The notes below the pieces were generated by a model. It made no database searches. It saw only the letters and a program-made list of their open reading frames with translations, and was not told the DNA's origin. DNA of 49,407 nt, from the NCBI GenBank assembly GCA_937965795.1, contig CALCMD010000019.1, positions 1 through 49,407 of the forward strand, in the 5' to 3' direction. The number at the start of each line of letters is the position of its first letter. Positions within the stretch are counted from its first letter, which is position 1. Source of the stretch: an uncultured Lachnospiraceae bacterium. GTDB lineage: Bacteria; Bacillota; Clostridia; Lachnospirales; Lachnospiraceae. Of the stretch, positions 42,421 to 49,407 are shown one piece after another. The position numbers and the translations under genes are program-made.

Positions 42421-44397
42421 TCTTTTTACAATCCGATAATAAGTTTTCGCTGTCAGCAGGTAAATCAGCACATACGTCGCTGCAAAGACCAGGAAGCAAA
42501 CGCCGGTACACCGCATATACAGACCCAGGTTATCCAAATTCATAACCGCCAGCAGCCGGGACATCATCGGAAACGCTGCTGTCATGTGGATCCCTGCTAC
42601 ACACAGTGGAAGAAAGAATACCATAAGTACCTGTGAACGAATCGACGCCTTCACTTCCTGCCGGCTCATACCAACCTTCTGCATGATTTCAAAACGCACC
42701 TGGTCTTCATACCCCTCCGAAACCTGTTTATAGTAAATGATGAGAACGGTCGCCATCACAAACAGAGCGCCCAGAAATATGCCCAGGAAAAAAAGACCGC
42801 CATACAATCCATAAAAGCTCTGGCGCGATTCCGCTTTTGATTCCACCATCCCCTGATACCCCTTCGCGTGATACCACTCATATAATTCCTTATAAAATTC
42901 ATTCTGCGTCTCCTCATCCGCATCCGTATCAAATCCATAAAAGGTCTGTATCCCTCTTCCCCCCAGCTCTTTCTTTTTTCTCTCGCACAGTCTCCGAATC
43001 TCCTCCATGTCCGGCGCTATGACAAAATAAGTACCGCTTATGTTGGCCGCCAGAATCCCGTTTCCTACAAAGTCGTCCAGTTCCTCCACAACGCTGTATT
43101 CCCGTCCAAGCACTTTCATGACCGGATATCCATATGTCCCACGATTCGAATAAACCAATACTTCTCCCTGTTTCAGCGTTTTCTTCTCTCCCATGACGGC
43201 ATTGTAATCGGACAGAGGAAGAAATACCAGACTGCTGACAGACCCTATACTCGCAAGAGATGCACTCTGATCCACGTAGAACTCATCCTCCTTACAGTTC
43301 ACCGTGAAGTCCAGATAGGTGTACTGCATCTCCTTTGTCACAGACAGGCCCCTTTCCTTTTGCAGCCGTCTTACCCCCTCAAAAATCTCCTGTGTGCTGT
43401 TTTCACTTTCCTCCCGTGCATAAACTGCAAACTCCGTCGGATAACGGTTCTGCAAAATATCCTCCATCCCGAACATCAACGATGTGCCCGATGATATCAT
43501 AAGCAGCACCCCGGTTGAAAGGATACAAATATTTGCCAGTCCCACGGCATTCTGCTTCATCCGGTACATCATGCCGGATATGCTGGTGAAATGCCTGGTC
43601 TGATAATAGTACCTTTTATTTTTCCGAAGCATTTTCAGCAGTACGATACTCCCGGCGGTAAACAGAAGATACGTCCCCGCCATCACCAGAACCACCGCTA
43701 CAAAAAACAAAAGCAGTGATGCAATCGGATTTTCCACAGTCAAAGCGATGTAATAGCCTGCTGCCAGGCATCCGAGTCCAAGAACCGCCAGAAACCATTT
43801 CGCCTTTGGCTCTTTCTCTCCTGTACTGCCCGCCCGCAGCAGCTCGACCGGGTCTGCGGTGTGAATCTGATGCACGGTGTATAGATAAATCGACAGAAAA
43901 ATCATCGAAAACAAAACCACCGTGCTAGCGACTGCGACAGGTGACAGAAAAAAGCCCAGCACAATTTCCGCATCCAGCATACGGGTGATCAGAAGAAACA
44001 TCACCTTATCCAGCGCAATGCCTGCGGCAAGTCCCCCTGCCAGGCTGATACACGCCGCATAGAACATCTCCCACATCAGTACGATAGAAATATGTTTTTT
44101 CTCCAGCCCCAGGATATTGAATACGCCAAATTCCTTTTTCCGCCGCTTCAGTAAAAAGCTATAGGTATAGAACAGAAAAATAAAGGCAAAAATCCCCACG
44201 ACGCAGCTTCCTAAAAGCAACATATAAGCCAGTATATCTCCGCCGACCATCTCTTTCAGATTTGGATTTAAGAACAGGGATATCATGATATAAAACATTG
44301 CAGCCGTCAAAATGCAGGTAACCAGCCAGGGAAAATAGCTTTCCTTATTCTTTCGGAGATTGCTGGCCGCAAGCTTTGCCAGAAAATATTTACGCAT
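42418..44397 (-). CDS. ABC transporter permease, BceB/FtsX family
   Basis: 659 aa. About ten membrane helices in an FtsX arrangement, with a large extracellular domain between helices 7 and 8 (about residues 310-515: TEFAVYAREESENSTQEIFE, DFTVNCKEDEFYVDQSA, ...). This architecture belongs to BceAB-type transporters that sense and free targets of cell-wall-active peptides. GTG/ATG codons at 44406 and 44403 precede the preferred ATG at 44397 (AGGCGG 8 nt upstream). The start lies inside the ATPase gene (8-nt overlap), so translation is coupled. Confidence 0.88.
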   Translation of the reverse strand: MRKYFLAKLAASNLRKNKESYFPWLVTCILTAAMFYIMISLFLNPNLKEMVGGDILAYMLLLGSCVVGIFAFIFLFYTYSFLLKRRKKEFGVFNILGLEKKHISIVLMWEMFYAACISLAGGLAAGIALDKVMFLLITRMLDAEIVLGFFLSPVAVASTVVLFSMIFLSIYLYTVHQIHTADPVELLRAGSTGEKEPKAKWFLAVLGLGCLAAGYYIALTVENPIASLLLFFVAVVLVMAGTYLLFTAGSIVLLKMLRKNKRYYYQTRHFTSISGMMYRMKQNAVGLANICILSTGVLLMISSGTSLMFGMEDILQNRYPTEFAVYAREESENSTQEIFEGVRRLQKERGLSVTKEMQYTYLDFTVNCKEDEFYVDQSASLASIGSVSSLVFLPLSDYNAVMGEKKTLKQGEVLVYSNRGTYGYPVMKVLGREYSVVEELDDFVGNGILAANISGTYFVIAPDMEEIRRLCERKKKELGGRGIQTFYGFDTDADEETQNEFYKELYEWYHAKGYQGMVESKAESRQSFYGLYGGLFFLGIFLGALFVMATVLIIYYKQVSEGYEDQVRFEIMQKVGMSRQEVKASIRSQVLMVFFLPLCVAGIHMTAAFPMMSRLLAVMNLDNLGLYMRCTGVCFLVFAATYVLIYLLTAKTYYRIVKR

Positions 44398-45157
44398 AAT
44401 CATCACCGCCTGTCGCTAACAATGTCAAAATCCCGGAAATCTTCTGATAGAGCTCCTCATCCGTGCTGTTTCCCCGATAAATCTGATAGAATATCTCGCC
44501 GTCCCTGATAAAAAGCACACGCCCCGCACGGCTGGCTGCCTTTGTAGAGTGCGTCACCATCAGAATGGTCTGTCCTTCCTGATTTACCCTGCTAAGGATT
44601 CCGAGCAGCTCATCGGAGGAGCGGGAATCCAAAGCCCCCGTCGGCTCGTCAGCAAACAGCAGCTTCGGATGGGTAATCAGCGCCCTTGCCACGGTCGCAC
44701 GCTGTTTCTGTCCCCCGGAAACCTCATACGGGTATTTTCCCAGAATATCGCTAATACCAAGCTTTGCTGCAAGCGGCTCCAGCCGTGCGTTCATCTCCTG
44801 AAATTTCTTTCCGCTAAGAACCAATGGCAGGAAAATATTGTCCCGAAGTGTAAAAGTATCCAGAAGCTGAAAGTCCTGAAACACGAACCCCATATTTTCC
44901 CTCCGAAACGCCGCCAGTTCCTTTTCTCTTATCTCTGCAAGGCTCCGTCCCGCAAGCAGCACCTGCCCGTCCGTAGGCTGATCCAGCGCTGCCAGCAGAT
45001 TCAGAAGCGTCGTTTTACCGGAACCCGACTCGCCCATGATTGCCACATACTCGCCCTGCTCCACCGAAAAGGATACCTTCGATAATGCCTGCACCTGATT
45101 TTTCCCAAAATGTGTCGTATAGACTTTTTTCAGACCCTTTGTTTCTAAAATCACCAT
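44390..45157 (-). CDS. ABC transporter ATP-binding protein, BceA/LolD-like family
   Basis: 255 aa. Walker A GESGSGKTT (Lys48), Q-loop FVFQDFQLLD, signature VSGGQKQR, Walker B LLFADEPTGALD, H-loop VTHS. Partner of the overlapping permease in antimicrobial peptide sensing/resistance. The frame extends upstream to 45253, but AGGAGG is 8 nt before the ATG at 45157 (MVILETKG). Preceded by response-regulator-type repeats. Confidence 0.92.
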   Translation of the reverse strand: MVILETKGLKKVYTTHFGKNQVQALSKVSFSVEQGEYVAIMGESGSGKTTLLNLLAALDQPTDGQVLLAGRSLAEIREKELAAFRRENMGFVFQDFQLLDTFTLRDNIFLPLVLSGKKFQEMNARLEPLAAKLGISDILGKYPYEVSGGQKQRATVARALITHPKLLFADEPTGALDSRSSDELLGILSRVNQEGQTILMVTHSTKAASRAGRVLFIRDGEIFYQIYRGNSTDEELYQKISGILTLLATGGDDYA

Positions 45158-45226
45158 ACTCATGACCTCCTGTGTTTTTCTCCTACAGCATAGCAAAACG
45201 GCCCTGCCGCCCGCCATTGCATCAGG

Positions 45227-45261
45227 TGACATTCTGGCCGTTTGAAGTGACATTTTTGTAA
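45227..45261. promoter_or_regulatory. Candidate BceR-type operator of the ABC genes
   Basis: TGACA at 45227-45231 and at 45248-45252, 21 bp (two turns) apart; the second is TGACA-TTTT-TGTAA, the form described for BceR-like sites. They lie ~35-75 bp above a TATGCT -10 (45187-45192) that lacks a good -35. Confidence 0.68.
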
Positions 45262-45267
45262 GCCATG

Positions 45268-46275
45268 CTACTCAACCTTCAAGTCGTCCGTATGAAGGTC
45301 AAGGGTAACCACCGTTCCTCCGCCCACAACAGATTCTACACTGATCTTGTGGGAAAGCCTGTCCGCCGCTATCCGGCACAGGTACAGTCCCAGACCTGTG
45401 GATTTTCGATCCGCCCGTCCGTTATACCCGGTAAAGCCTTTCTCGAAAATCCTCGGAACATCCTCCGGCGCAATGCCAATCCCGGTATCCGACACTTTTA
45501 AGAGCTTCTCCGGCGTGACCGCAATCGTTATCGTTCCTTCCTGGGTATATTTCACAGCATTTGACAAAAGCTGCTCCAAAATGAAAAGAAGCCACTTTTC
45601 ATCTGTCAGTACCTGAACAGACGCCGGCTCATATTGAAGCCGGAGCCTTTTTCTGACAAACTGGGGGGCATATTTATGAACGGCCTGCCGGATGATGGCG
45701 TCCAGATCGTATTGCTGAAAAACAAAGTCCGAAGAATCACTGCCCAGACGCAGAAAACTCAATACCATCTCTACATACTGCTCAATGCGAAACATCTCGG
45801 CCGCCAGTTCCCGGTGTTCCTCCGTATCCTCCTCCTGCAAAATCATCTGTATCACGGAAATCGGCGTCTTGATCTGATGCACCCAGGCGGCATAGTAATC
45901 CATACTTTCCTGCCGCTCCTTCTGCCAGTTTGTCAGACTCGCATCCAGAAGCTGTTTCAAAGCGTAAACCATCTCCTGATAATCTGCTTCCGCCAGCGTC
46001 TCTGGCTTTGGCATCTGATCCGTCAGCAGCGAAACATTCTGTAAAATTCTCCGGCGTCTTTCATGCTTCCTCCAATAAGAAAAGAAATGGAACGCCAGCC
46101 CCGTCGCTGCCAGCAGAACACAAAGTCCCAAAGCATAGAATACCGCCTCTGTCTCCAGATCATATAAGCTGAAAATCAGAGCGAATATTGCCGCAAATAC
46201 CAGAAAGACTCCTGCCGTCATGCAGTACTGGCGAAAATAACTGCCGCATATCCGATACCACGCTTCTTTTTTCAC
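45268..46275 (-). CDS. Sensor histidine kinase, BceS-like (intramembrane-sensing)
   Basis: 335 aa. Two helices near the N-terminus (~18-37, ~44-65) with almost no loop between them, so no extracellular sensor domain, as in BceS kinases that sense through the ABC transporter. H-box WVHQIKTPIS (His133), N-box QLLSNAVKY, G-boxes DTGIGI and GLGLYL. Its ATG overlaps the response-regulator stop (ATGA). Phosphorylates the neighbouring regulator. Confidence 0.92.
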   Translation of the reverse strand: MKKEAWYRICGSYFRQYCMTAGVFLVFAAIFALIFSLYDLETEAVFYALGLCVLLAATGLAFHFFSYWRKHERRRRILQNVSLLTDQMPKPETLAEADYQEMVYALKQLLDASLTNWQKERQESMDYYAAWVHQIKTPISVIQMILQEEDTEEHRELAAEMFRIEQYVEMVLSFLRLGSDSSDFVFQQYDLDAIIRQAVHKYAPQFVRKRLRLQYEPASVQVLTDEKWLLFILEQLLSNAVKYTQEGTITIAVTPEKLLKVSDTGIGIAPEDVPRIFEKGFTGYNGRADRKSTGLGLYLCRIAADRLSHKISVESVVGGGTVVTLDLHTDDLKVE

Positions 46276-46961
46276 TGCCCTTCCCTCTTCCCTTCAAGGA
46301 TGTACCCACTGCCAACTTTCGTAGTAATAAAATCTACAAGTCCCGCCCGTTCCAGTTTTCTGCGAAGTCTCGTGACATTCACCGTCAGGGTATTTTCCTC
46401 CACATAGGAATCCATCTGCCACAATTTCGTCATCAGCGTGTCGCGGCTCACGACCTTTCCCTTATTCTCCAGCAGAGTCTGTAGAATGCGGAACTCATTT
46501 CTGGTCAATTCGATCCGCTCTCCCTCATAAGTCAGAGACGCATCGTTCAGATTCAATACGGCTCCTCTGTGTTCCAACACCGGAATTTTCCCCGCCATAT
46601 CATAGGTTCTGCGCAGCACAGCCTGAATCTTTGCCATCATCACATCGAGATTCACCGGTTTCGATATGAAATCGTCTCCCCCCATGTTCATCGCCATAAC
46701 GATATTCATATTGTCAGAAGCCGACGATATGAAAACCACCGGAACACTGGAAATTTCCCGAATCCTGGTGCACCAGTGATAGCCATTATAAAAGGGCAGC
46801 ATAATATCCATCAGCACCATGTGAGGATCGTACTCTACAAAGGCGGAAAGCACCTTCTGAAAATCCCTGACACAGCTTACCTCATTTCCCCAGGATTCTA
46901 TCTGCTTTTTCATGGCATTCGCCAGGGAAAAATCATCTTCAACCATCAGAATTTTGTACAT
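46272..46961 (-). CDS. Response regulator, OmpR/BceR family
   Basis: 229 aa. Receiver domain with Asp52 in MVLMDIMLP, acidic VEDD, and Lys in FISKPVN; C-terminal winged helix with LTRNEFRIL and VNVTRLRRKLE. Probably binds the repeats at 45227-45261 and activates the ABC genes. GAAAGGATAAAA precedes the ATG. First gene of RR-HK followed by the ABC pair. Confidence 0.93.
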   Translation of the reverse strand: MYKILMVEDDFSLANAMKKQIESWGNEVSCVRDFQKVLSAFVEYDPHMVLMDIMLPFYNGYHWCTRIREISSVPVVFISSASDNMNIVMAMNMGGDDFISKPVNLDVMMAKIQAVLRRTYDMAGKIPVLEHRGAVLNLNDASLTYEGERIELTRNEFRILQTLLENKGKVVSRDTLMTKLWQMDSYVEENTLTVNVTRLRRKLERAGLVDFITTKVGSGYILEGKREGQ

Positions 46962-47040
46962 TGGTTTTTATCCTTTCATGATATTTTTATACGGTGTGCC
47001 TGCGGCTTGCGGCGCAGTCTGCACCTGGCAATCCTCTATC

Positions 47041-47069
47041 ATTATATAGCGGATCTGCAAAAACGGAAA
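47041..47069 (-). promoter_or_regulatory. Possible promoter of the response regulator-kinase genes
   Basis: -10 TATAAT (47041-47046) on the minus strand, but the 17-nt-spaced -35 (TTTCCG, 47064-47069) is poor. Low expression or activator-dependence is possible. The rest of 46962-47140 shows no gene. Confidence 0.35.
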
Positions 47070-47140
47070 GCCTTCTAGCGCAAAAGAGAGGATATGCTTG
47101 AAAATCTGAATATTATTGCTCATGTTCCTTTTTTTAACTC

Positions 47141-47182
47141 AAAAAAGCGCATGGTTTACCATTTACTGTTCCATGCGCCTTT
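47141..47182 (-). terminator. Terminator of the Rpn-family gene
   Basis: GCGCATGG (47147-47154) pairs perfectly with CCATGCGC (47171-47178), followed on the minus strand by TTTTTTGAG. Confidence 0.82.
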
Positions 47183-47208
47183 ACTCTGATATTAAATTGT
47201 TCTACTAA

Positions 47209-48102
47209 TTATGCTAACTGCATAACCTCAGCTTCGATTTCCTTTAGTTCTTCCATTGATAAAGACGGTATATAACGTGCAATCTTTTCAAGTGACATTT
47301 CCCCACCCTTAATCATTCTTTCTGCGGTTTCCCTGTCTGCGTCATGCCTTTCGCTTCTGATAAATGATTTTATAATCTGTTCCTCATCAAACAAACTCAT
47401 CATGATTGTCACAACCTCCTTTTCTCTTTGATTCAAATATTCCTTCAGAACATTCTTGTCCTTGCATATACGGATTGTTTCTGTAACCGCTTTTTGTGTC
47501 ATTCCGTTCTGTTTTGTCTGCTCGTTAAAAACTTTACAGAAAATAATGTACTGATTGATAATATCATCCTTATCGCTTTCATAAATAACTTTTGCTTTTA
47601 CCTCAATGTCAATATCTGCCCCCTCAAAAAATTCTTTTGAAAAAAATATTTGATCAGGTTTCTGCCCTTTATTTCCTGTAAAAATCACATAAAGTTCAGG
47701 CTTCGGCATTTTTACTTTCTTGCTTTTGTAATAGTTTTGTCTGGTGCGCTGAAAATATTCGTGATAACTTTGCGCCAGATACAGTAAAACTCTTACTAAA
47801 ATATTCATTGTCCATGTAGACTGTGCTTCTATGAGAATCATCAGCTTATTATTAACAATAAAGCCTAAGTCATTATACAAATTATCGGTCAAAACGTTTT
47901 CTATTGTTACATCCATCAGTGAGTCCTCTGTCGCTGTGGTGTCCTCTGGGTGGAGCGTTTTATATAGCTTTAGCAGATAACTCTTATTTTGGAAAAGGTC
48001 TAAAAACACACTATTTTTTGCGGTGCGCTTTGCCTTAACTTCTGGTATCTGTTTTGCATCGTCCTGCGCCTTATCACCTCTATTTTCAAAAATCTGTAAC
48101 AA
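47209..48102 (-). CDS. Rpn-family PD-(D/E)XK nuclease / putative transposase
   Basis: About 297 aa. N-terminal PD-(D/E)XK fold of the Rpn/YhgA-like family: NDLGFIVNNKLMILIEAQS with Asp78 and Glu92-x-Gln94, preceded by the family-typical KRTAKNSVFLDLFQNKSYL. The C-terminal third is helical. These proteins are labelled recombination-promoting nucleases or transposases, and some act as toxins/antiphage factors. The start is unresolved: the longest frame begins with TTG at 48102 after a TAA, 18 nt from AGGAG, and no in-frame ATG precedes the conserved domain. Lower G+C than the housekeeping genes; probably accessory. Divergent from a tyrosine recombinase. Confidence 0.85.
   Translation of the reverse strand: MLQIFENRGDKAQDDAKQIPEVKAKRTAKNSVFLDLFQNKSYLLKLYKTLHPEDTTATEDSLMDVTIENVLTDNLYNDLGFIVNNKLMILIEAQSTWTMNILVRVLLYLAQSYHEYFQRTRQNYYKSKKVKMPKPELYVIFTGNKGQKPDQIFFSKEFFEGADIDIEVKAKVIYESDKDDIINQYIIFCKVFNEQTKQNGMTQKAVTETIRICKDKNVLKEYLNQREKEVVTIMMSLFDEEQIIKSFIRSERHDADRETAERMIKGGEMSLEKIARYIPSLSMEELKEIEAEVMQLA
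47398..47423 (-). promoter_or_regulatory. Intragenic Shine-Dalgarno and in-frame start inside the Rpn gene
   Basis: AAAAGGAGG (47415-47423) lies 11 nt before in-frame ATG ATG (Met234-Met235). It would give a 64-residue C-terminal protein beginning MMSLFDEEQ. The same bases encode Lys-Glu-Val, so chance is possible. Confidence 0.45.
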
Positions 48103-48136
48103 AAGATACGATATCGTTTACTCCTACCTCATTTTA

Positions 48137-48166
48137 ATTGTACAAAAAAACGCTTGTCTTTACAAT
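48137..48166. promoter_or_regulatory. Symmetric bidirectional promoter between Rpn and recombinase genes
   Basis: Plus strand: TTGTAC (48138-48143), 17 nt, TACAAT (48161-48166). Minus strand: TTGTAA (48160-48165), 17 nt, TACAAT (48137-48142). Each end serves as -35 one way and -10 the other. Confidence 0.6.
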
Positions 48167-48278
48167 AAAATTTGCATTAAATTTCTTGCTCCTAAATTTC
48201 CTTCTTGTAGAAAATATTGCATAGTTACTCTTTCTGCGCTATATCTGTAAGGAGTAAAATACAAAGGAGATACGATAC

Positions 48279-49199
48279 ATGAACACTTTACAAATACAGC
48301 AAACAAACTATCTGGACTACTGCAAATATCAAAAAAGACTGGATGAGAAAACCTTAAAGGCATACCGCATTGATTTAACACAGTTCACAAATCAGATTTC
48401 CGTCAACGACCTTTTGGCAATTACACCTGATCTTCTGGAAAAATTCATCGGACAGCTCCATCAAAATTATAAGCCGAAAACTGTCAAAAGAAAAATCGCC
48501 TCACTGAAGGCTTTCTTTCACTATCTGGAATACCGGGAACTGATTGTGCAAAATCCTTTTAACAAAATACAGATTAAATTCCGGGAACCTGTTATTTTAC
48601 CAAAAACCATCCCCCTCCATACCGTCGAGATGCTTTTATGTGCCATATATAAGTACCGGAAAAATGCCAAGACCGTTTACCAGCAAAGAAATGCGGTTCG
48701 GGATGCAGCGGTAATCGAGCTTCTGTTCGCTACCGGAATGAGAATTTCTGAGTTATGTTCCCTGCGGGTACAGAACGTCAATTTATATGACCGGACAATT
48801 TTGATTTACGGAAAAGGTTCTAAGGAACGAAAAATTCAAATCGGAAATGAGGATGTCGTTCGTATCCTGACGGAATATCAGGACATTTTTCAAAAGCAAA
48901 TGCAGGAATGCCAGCACTTTTTTGTGAATCAAAACGGAACTGCCCTGTCCGATCAGTCTATCCGCAGAATGATTCACAAATACACGCGTCTGGCGACCAT
49001 TGAACTACATATTACCCCGCATATGTTTCGGCATACCTTCGCAACCAGCCTTTTGGAAGCTGACGTGGATATCCGCTATATTCAGGAAATGCTGGGGCAT
49101 AGTTCGATCAATGTTACGGAGATTTATACCCATGTCGCTATGGCGAAGCAGCGGGATATTTTAATGACGAAGCATCCCAGGAAAGATTTTTGTATATAG
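48279..49199 (+). CDS. Tyrosine recombinase/integrase (XerC/D-like)
   Basis: 306 aa. N-terminal SAM-like DNA-binding domain (~1-95) and C-terminal catalytic domain with all expected residues: Arg155 (TGMRISEL), Lys179 (YGKGSKE), His248-x-x-Arg251 (PHMFRH), His274 (LGHSS) and nucleophile Tyr283 (EIYTH). Length and layout match Xer-like recombinases and integrases of small mobile elements; XerC/XerD for chromosome dimers is less likely given the Rpn neighbour. AAAGGAG lies 9 nt before the ATG. No tRNA or att site is seen beside it. Confidence 0.92.
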   Translation: MNTLQIQQTNYLDYCKYQKRLDEKTLKAYRIDLTQFTNQISVNDLLAITPDLLEKFIGQLHQNYKPKTVKRKIASLKAFFHYLEYRELIVQNPFNKIQIKFREPVILPKTIPLHTVEMLLCAIYKYRKNAKTVYQQRNAVRDAAVIELLFATGMRISELCSLRVQNVNLYDRTILIYGKGSKERKIQIGNEDVVRILTEYQDIFQKQMQECQHFFVNQNGTALSDQSIRRMIHKYTRLATIELHITPHMFRHTFATSLLEADVDIRYIQEMLGHSSINVTEIYTHVAMAKQRDILMTKHPRKDFCI

Positions 49200-49202
49200 G
49201 AG

Positions 49203-49244
49203 ATACCCCCCGTAGTTCATTGAGGTGAAGGATTGCGGGGGTAT
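49203..49244 (+). terminator. Hairpin after the recombinase gene
   Basis: ATACCCCCCG (49203-49212) pairs with CGGGGGTAT (49236-49244); only a weak T-run follows (GCTTAA). Confidence 0.55.
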
Positions 49245-49247
49245 GCT

Positions 49248-49274
49248 TAAAGGATAATATATGATTATCCTTTA
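49248..49274. promoter_or_regulatory. 27-bp palindrome upstream of the last gene
   Basis: TAAAGGATAAT (49248-49258) and ATTATCCTTTA (49264-49274) are exact inverted repeats around ATATG, ending 7 nt before a TATAAT -10 (49282-49287). It occupies the -35 region: an operator, or possibly a terminator. Confidence 0.6.
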
Positions 49275-49311
49275 TTTAAAGTATAATGCTTTATGGTGTA
49301 GAGGAGGTTTT

Positions 49312-49407
49312 ATGAAAGAATTTGAAAAGTACTTAGGAGAACGGGTAAAAAATAGCAACTACTCTTTTTGTAATGGATTAAAGATAACATTAGACTCGGA
49401 GAATTTT
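49312..49407 (+). CDS. Unknown gene, 5' end only
   Basis: The first 32 codons run to the window edge (MKEFEKYLGERVKNSN and onward). GAGGAGG lies 5 nt before the ATG and a TATAAT -10 lies ~25 nt upstream, so this is a genuine, well-expressed start. The product is not recognised from this fragment. Confidence 0.7.
   Translation, partial: MKEFEKYLGERVKNSNYSFCNGLKITLDSENF

Noticed and set aside
47209..49407. Complete integrative element or prophage
   Set aside because: Only an Rpn gene, a recombinase and a gene fragment are visible; no att repeats, structural or conjugation genes lie within the window.
1..49407. CRISPR array or cas genes
   Set aside because: No regularly spaced repeats of 24-40 nt with unique spacers and no cas-like protein were seen; the repeats in the pgk-tpiA spacer are too few and are internally structured.

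Overview
This window looks like a chromosomal segment of a spore-forming, gut-associated member of the Lachnospiraceae (Clostridia, Bacillota). Supporting evidence: spo0A, a SpoVB-type flippase and CotF-like small proteins; a gap-pgk-tpiA cluster; HelD; a Bce-type antimicrobial-peptide module; and very large secreted mucin-glycan enzymes (GH95 fucosidase, GH33 sialidase, SGNH esterase) with BspA-like leucine-rich C-termini. The genus cannot be fixed from the sequence alone; a mucin degrader of the Mediterraneibacter/[Ruminococcus] torques-gnavus type is a reasonable guess.

Layout. 1-4 kb: the 5' part of a tRNA-Leu(CAA) and a 1243-aa secreted SGNH esterase. 4.1-6.6 kb: tyrA-aroA operon (aromatic amino acids). 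6.6-12.4 kb: a PurF-like protein lacking the glutaminase cysteine, then parC and parE. 12.5-17.5 kb: tRNA-Glu(CTC), malic enzyme, cysK, a MATE exporter and tpiA. 17.5-20.2 kb: pgk and gap, with a repeat-rich structured spacer between pgk and tpiA. 20.3-25.8 kb: a PHP histidinol phosphatase (TTG start) and a 1525-aa GH95 fucosidase. 25.9-29.4 kb: iscR-like regulator, iscS, nifU/iscU and mnmA, transcribed together on the minus strand, with a probable IscR operator just downstream of the promoter. 29.4-32.9 kb: SpoVB-like flippase, two CotF-like genes, a cell-wall-binding repeat protein and a LytTR regulator. 32.8-38.9 kb (minus strand): small membrane protein, NYN-domain protein, glgA, spo0A (with two 0A boxes) and helD. 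39.1-42.3 kb: GH33 sialidase. 42.4-47 kb: Bce-like response regulator, kinase, ABC ATPase and permease. 47.1-49.4 kb: AT-rich accessory end with a divergent Rpn nuclease/transposase and tyrosine recombinase, and the start of an unknown gene.

How it works together. The three large extracellular enzymes (esterase to remove sialate O-acetyl groups, sialidase, fucosidase) would remove the caps from mucin O-glycans. They lie far apart but end in the same ~150-residue LRR_5 module with a basic tail and no LPXTG motif, which suggests a common surface-retention or complex-forming device. The Fe-S/thiolation cluster (IscR-IscS-IscU-MnmA) supplies sulfur for Fe-S clusters and tRNA s2U, and the nearby cysK supplies cysteine. 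The most unusual observations are the shared LRR anchor, the pseudo-SGNH domain, the glutaminase-dead PurF paralogue, the palindromic repeats around the isc cluster and pgk-tpiA, and the Rpn gene with an intragenic Shine-Dalgarno opposite a tyrosine recombinase over a symmetric bidirectional promoter. All promoters, terminators and operators were found by eye; no alignment or folding program was run.
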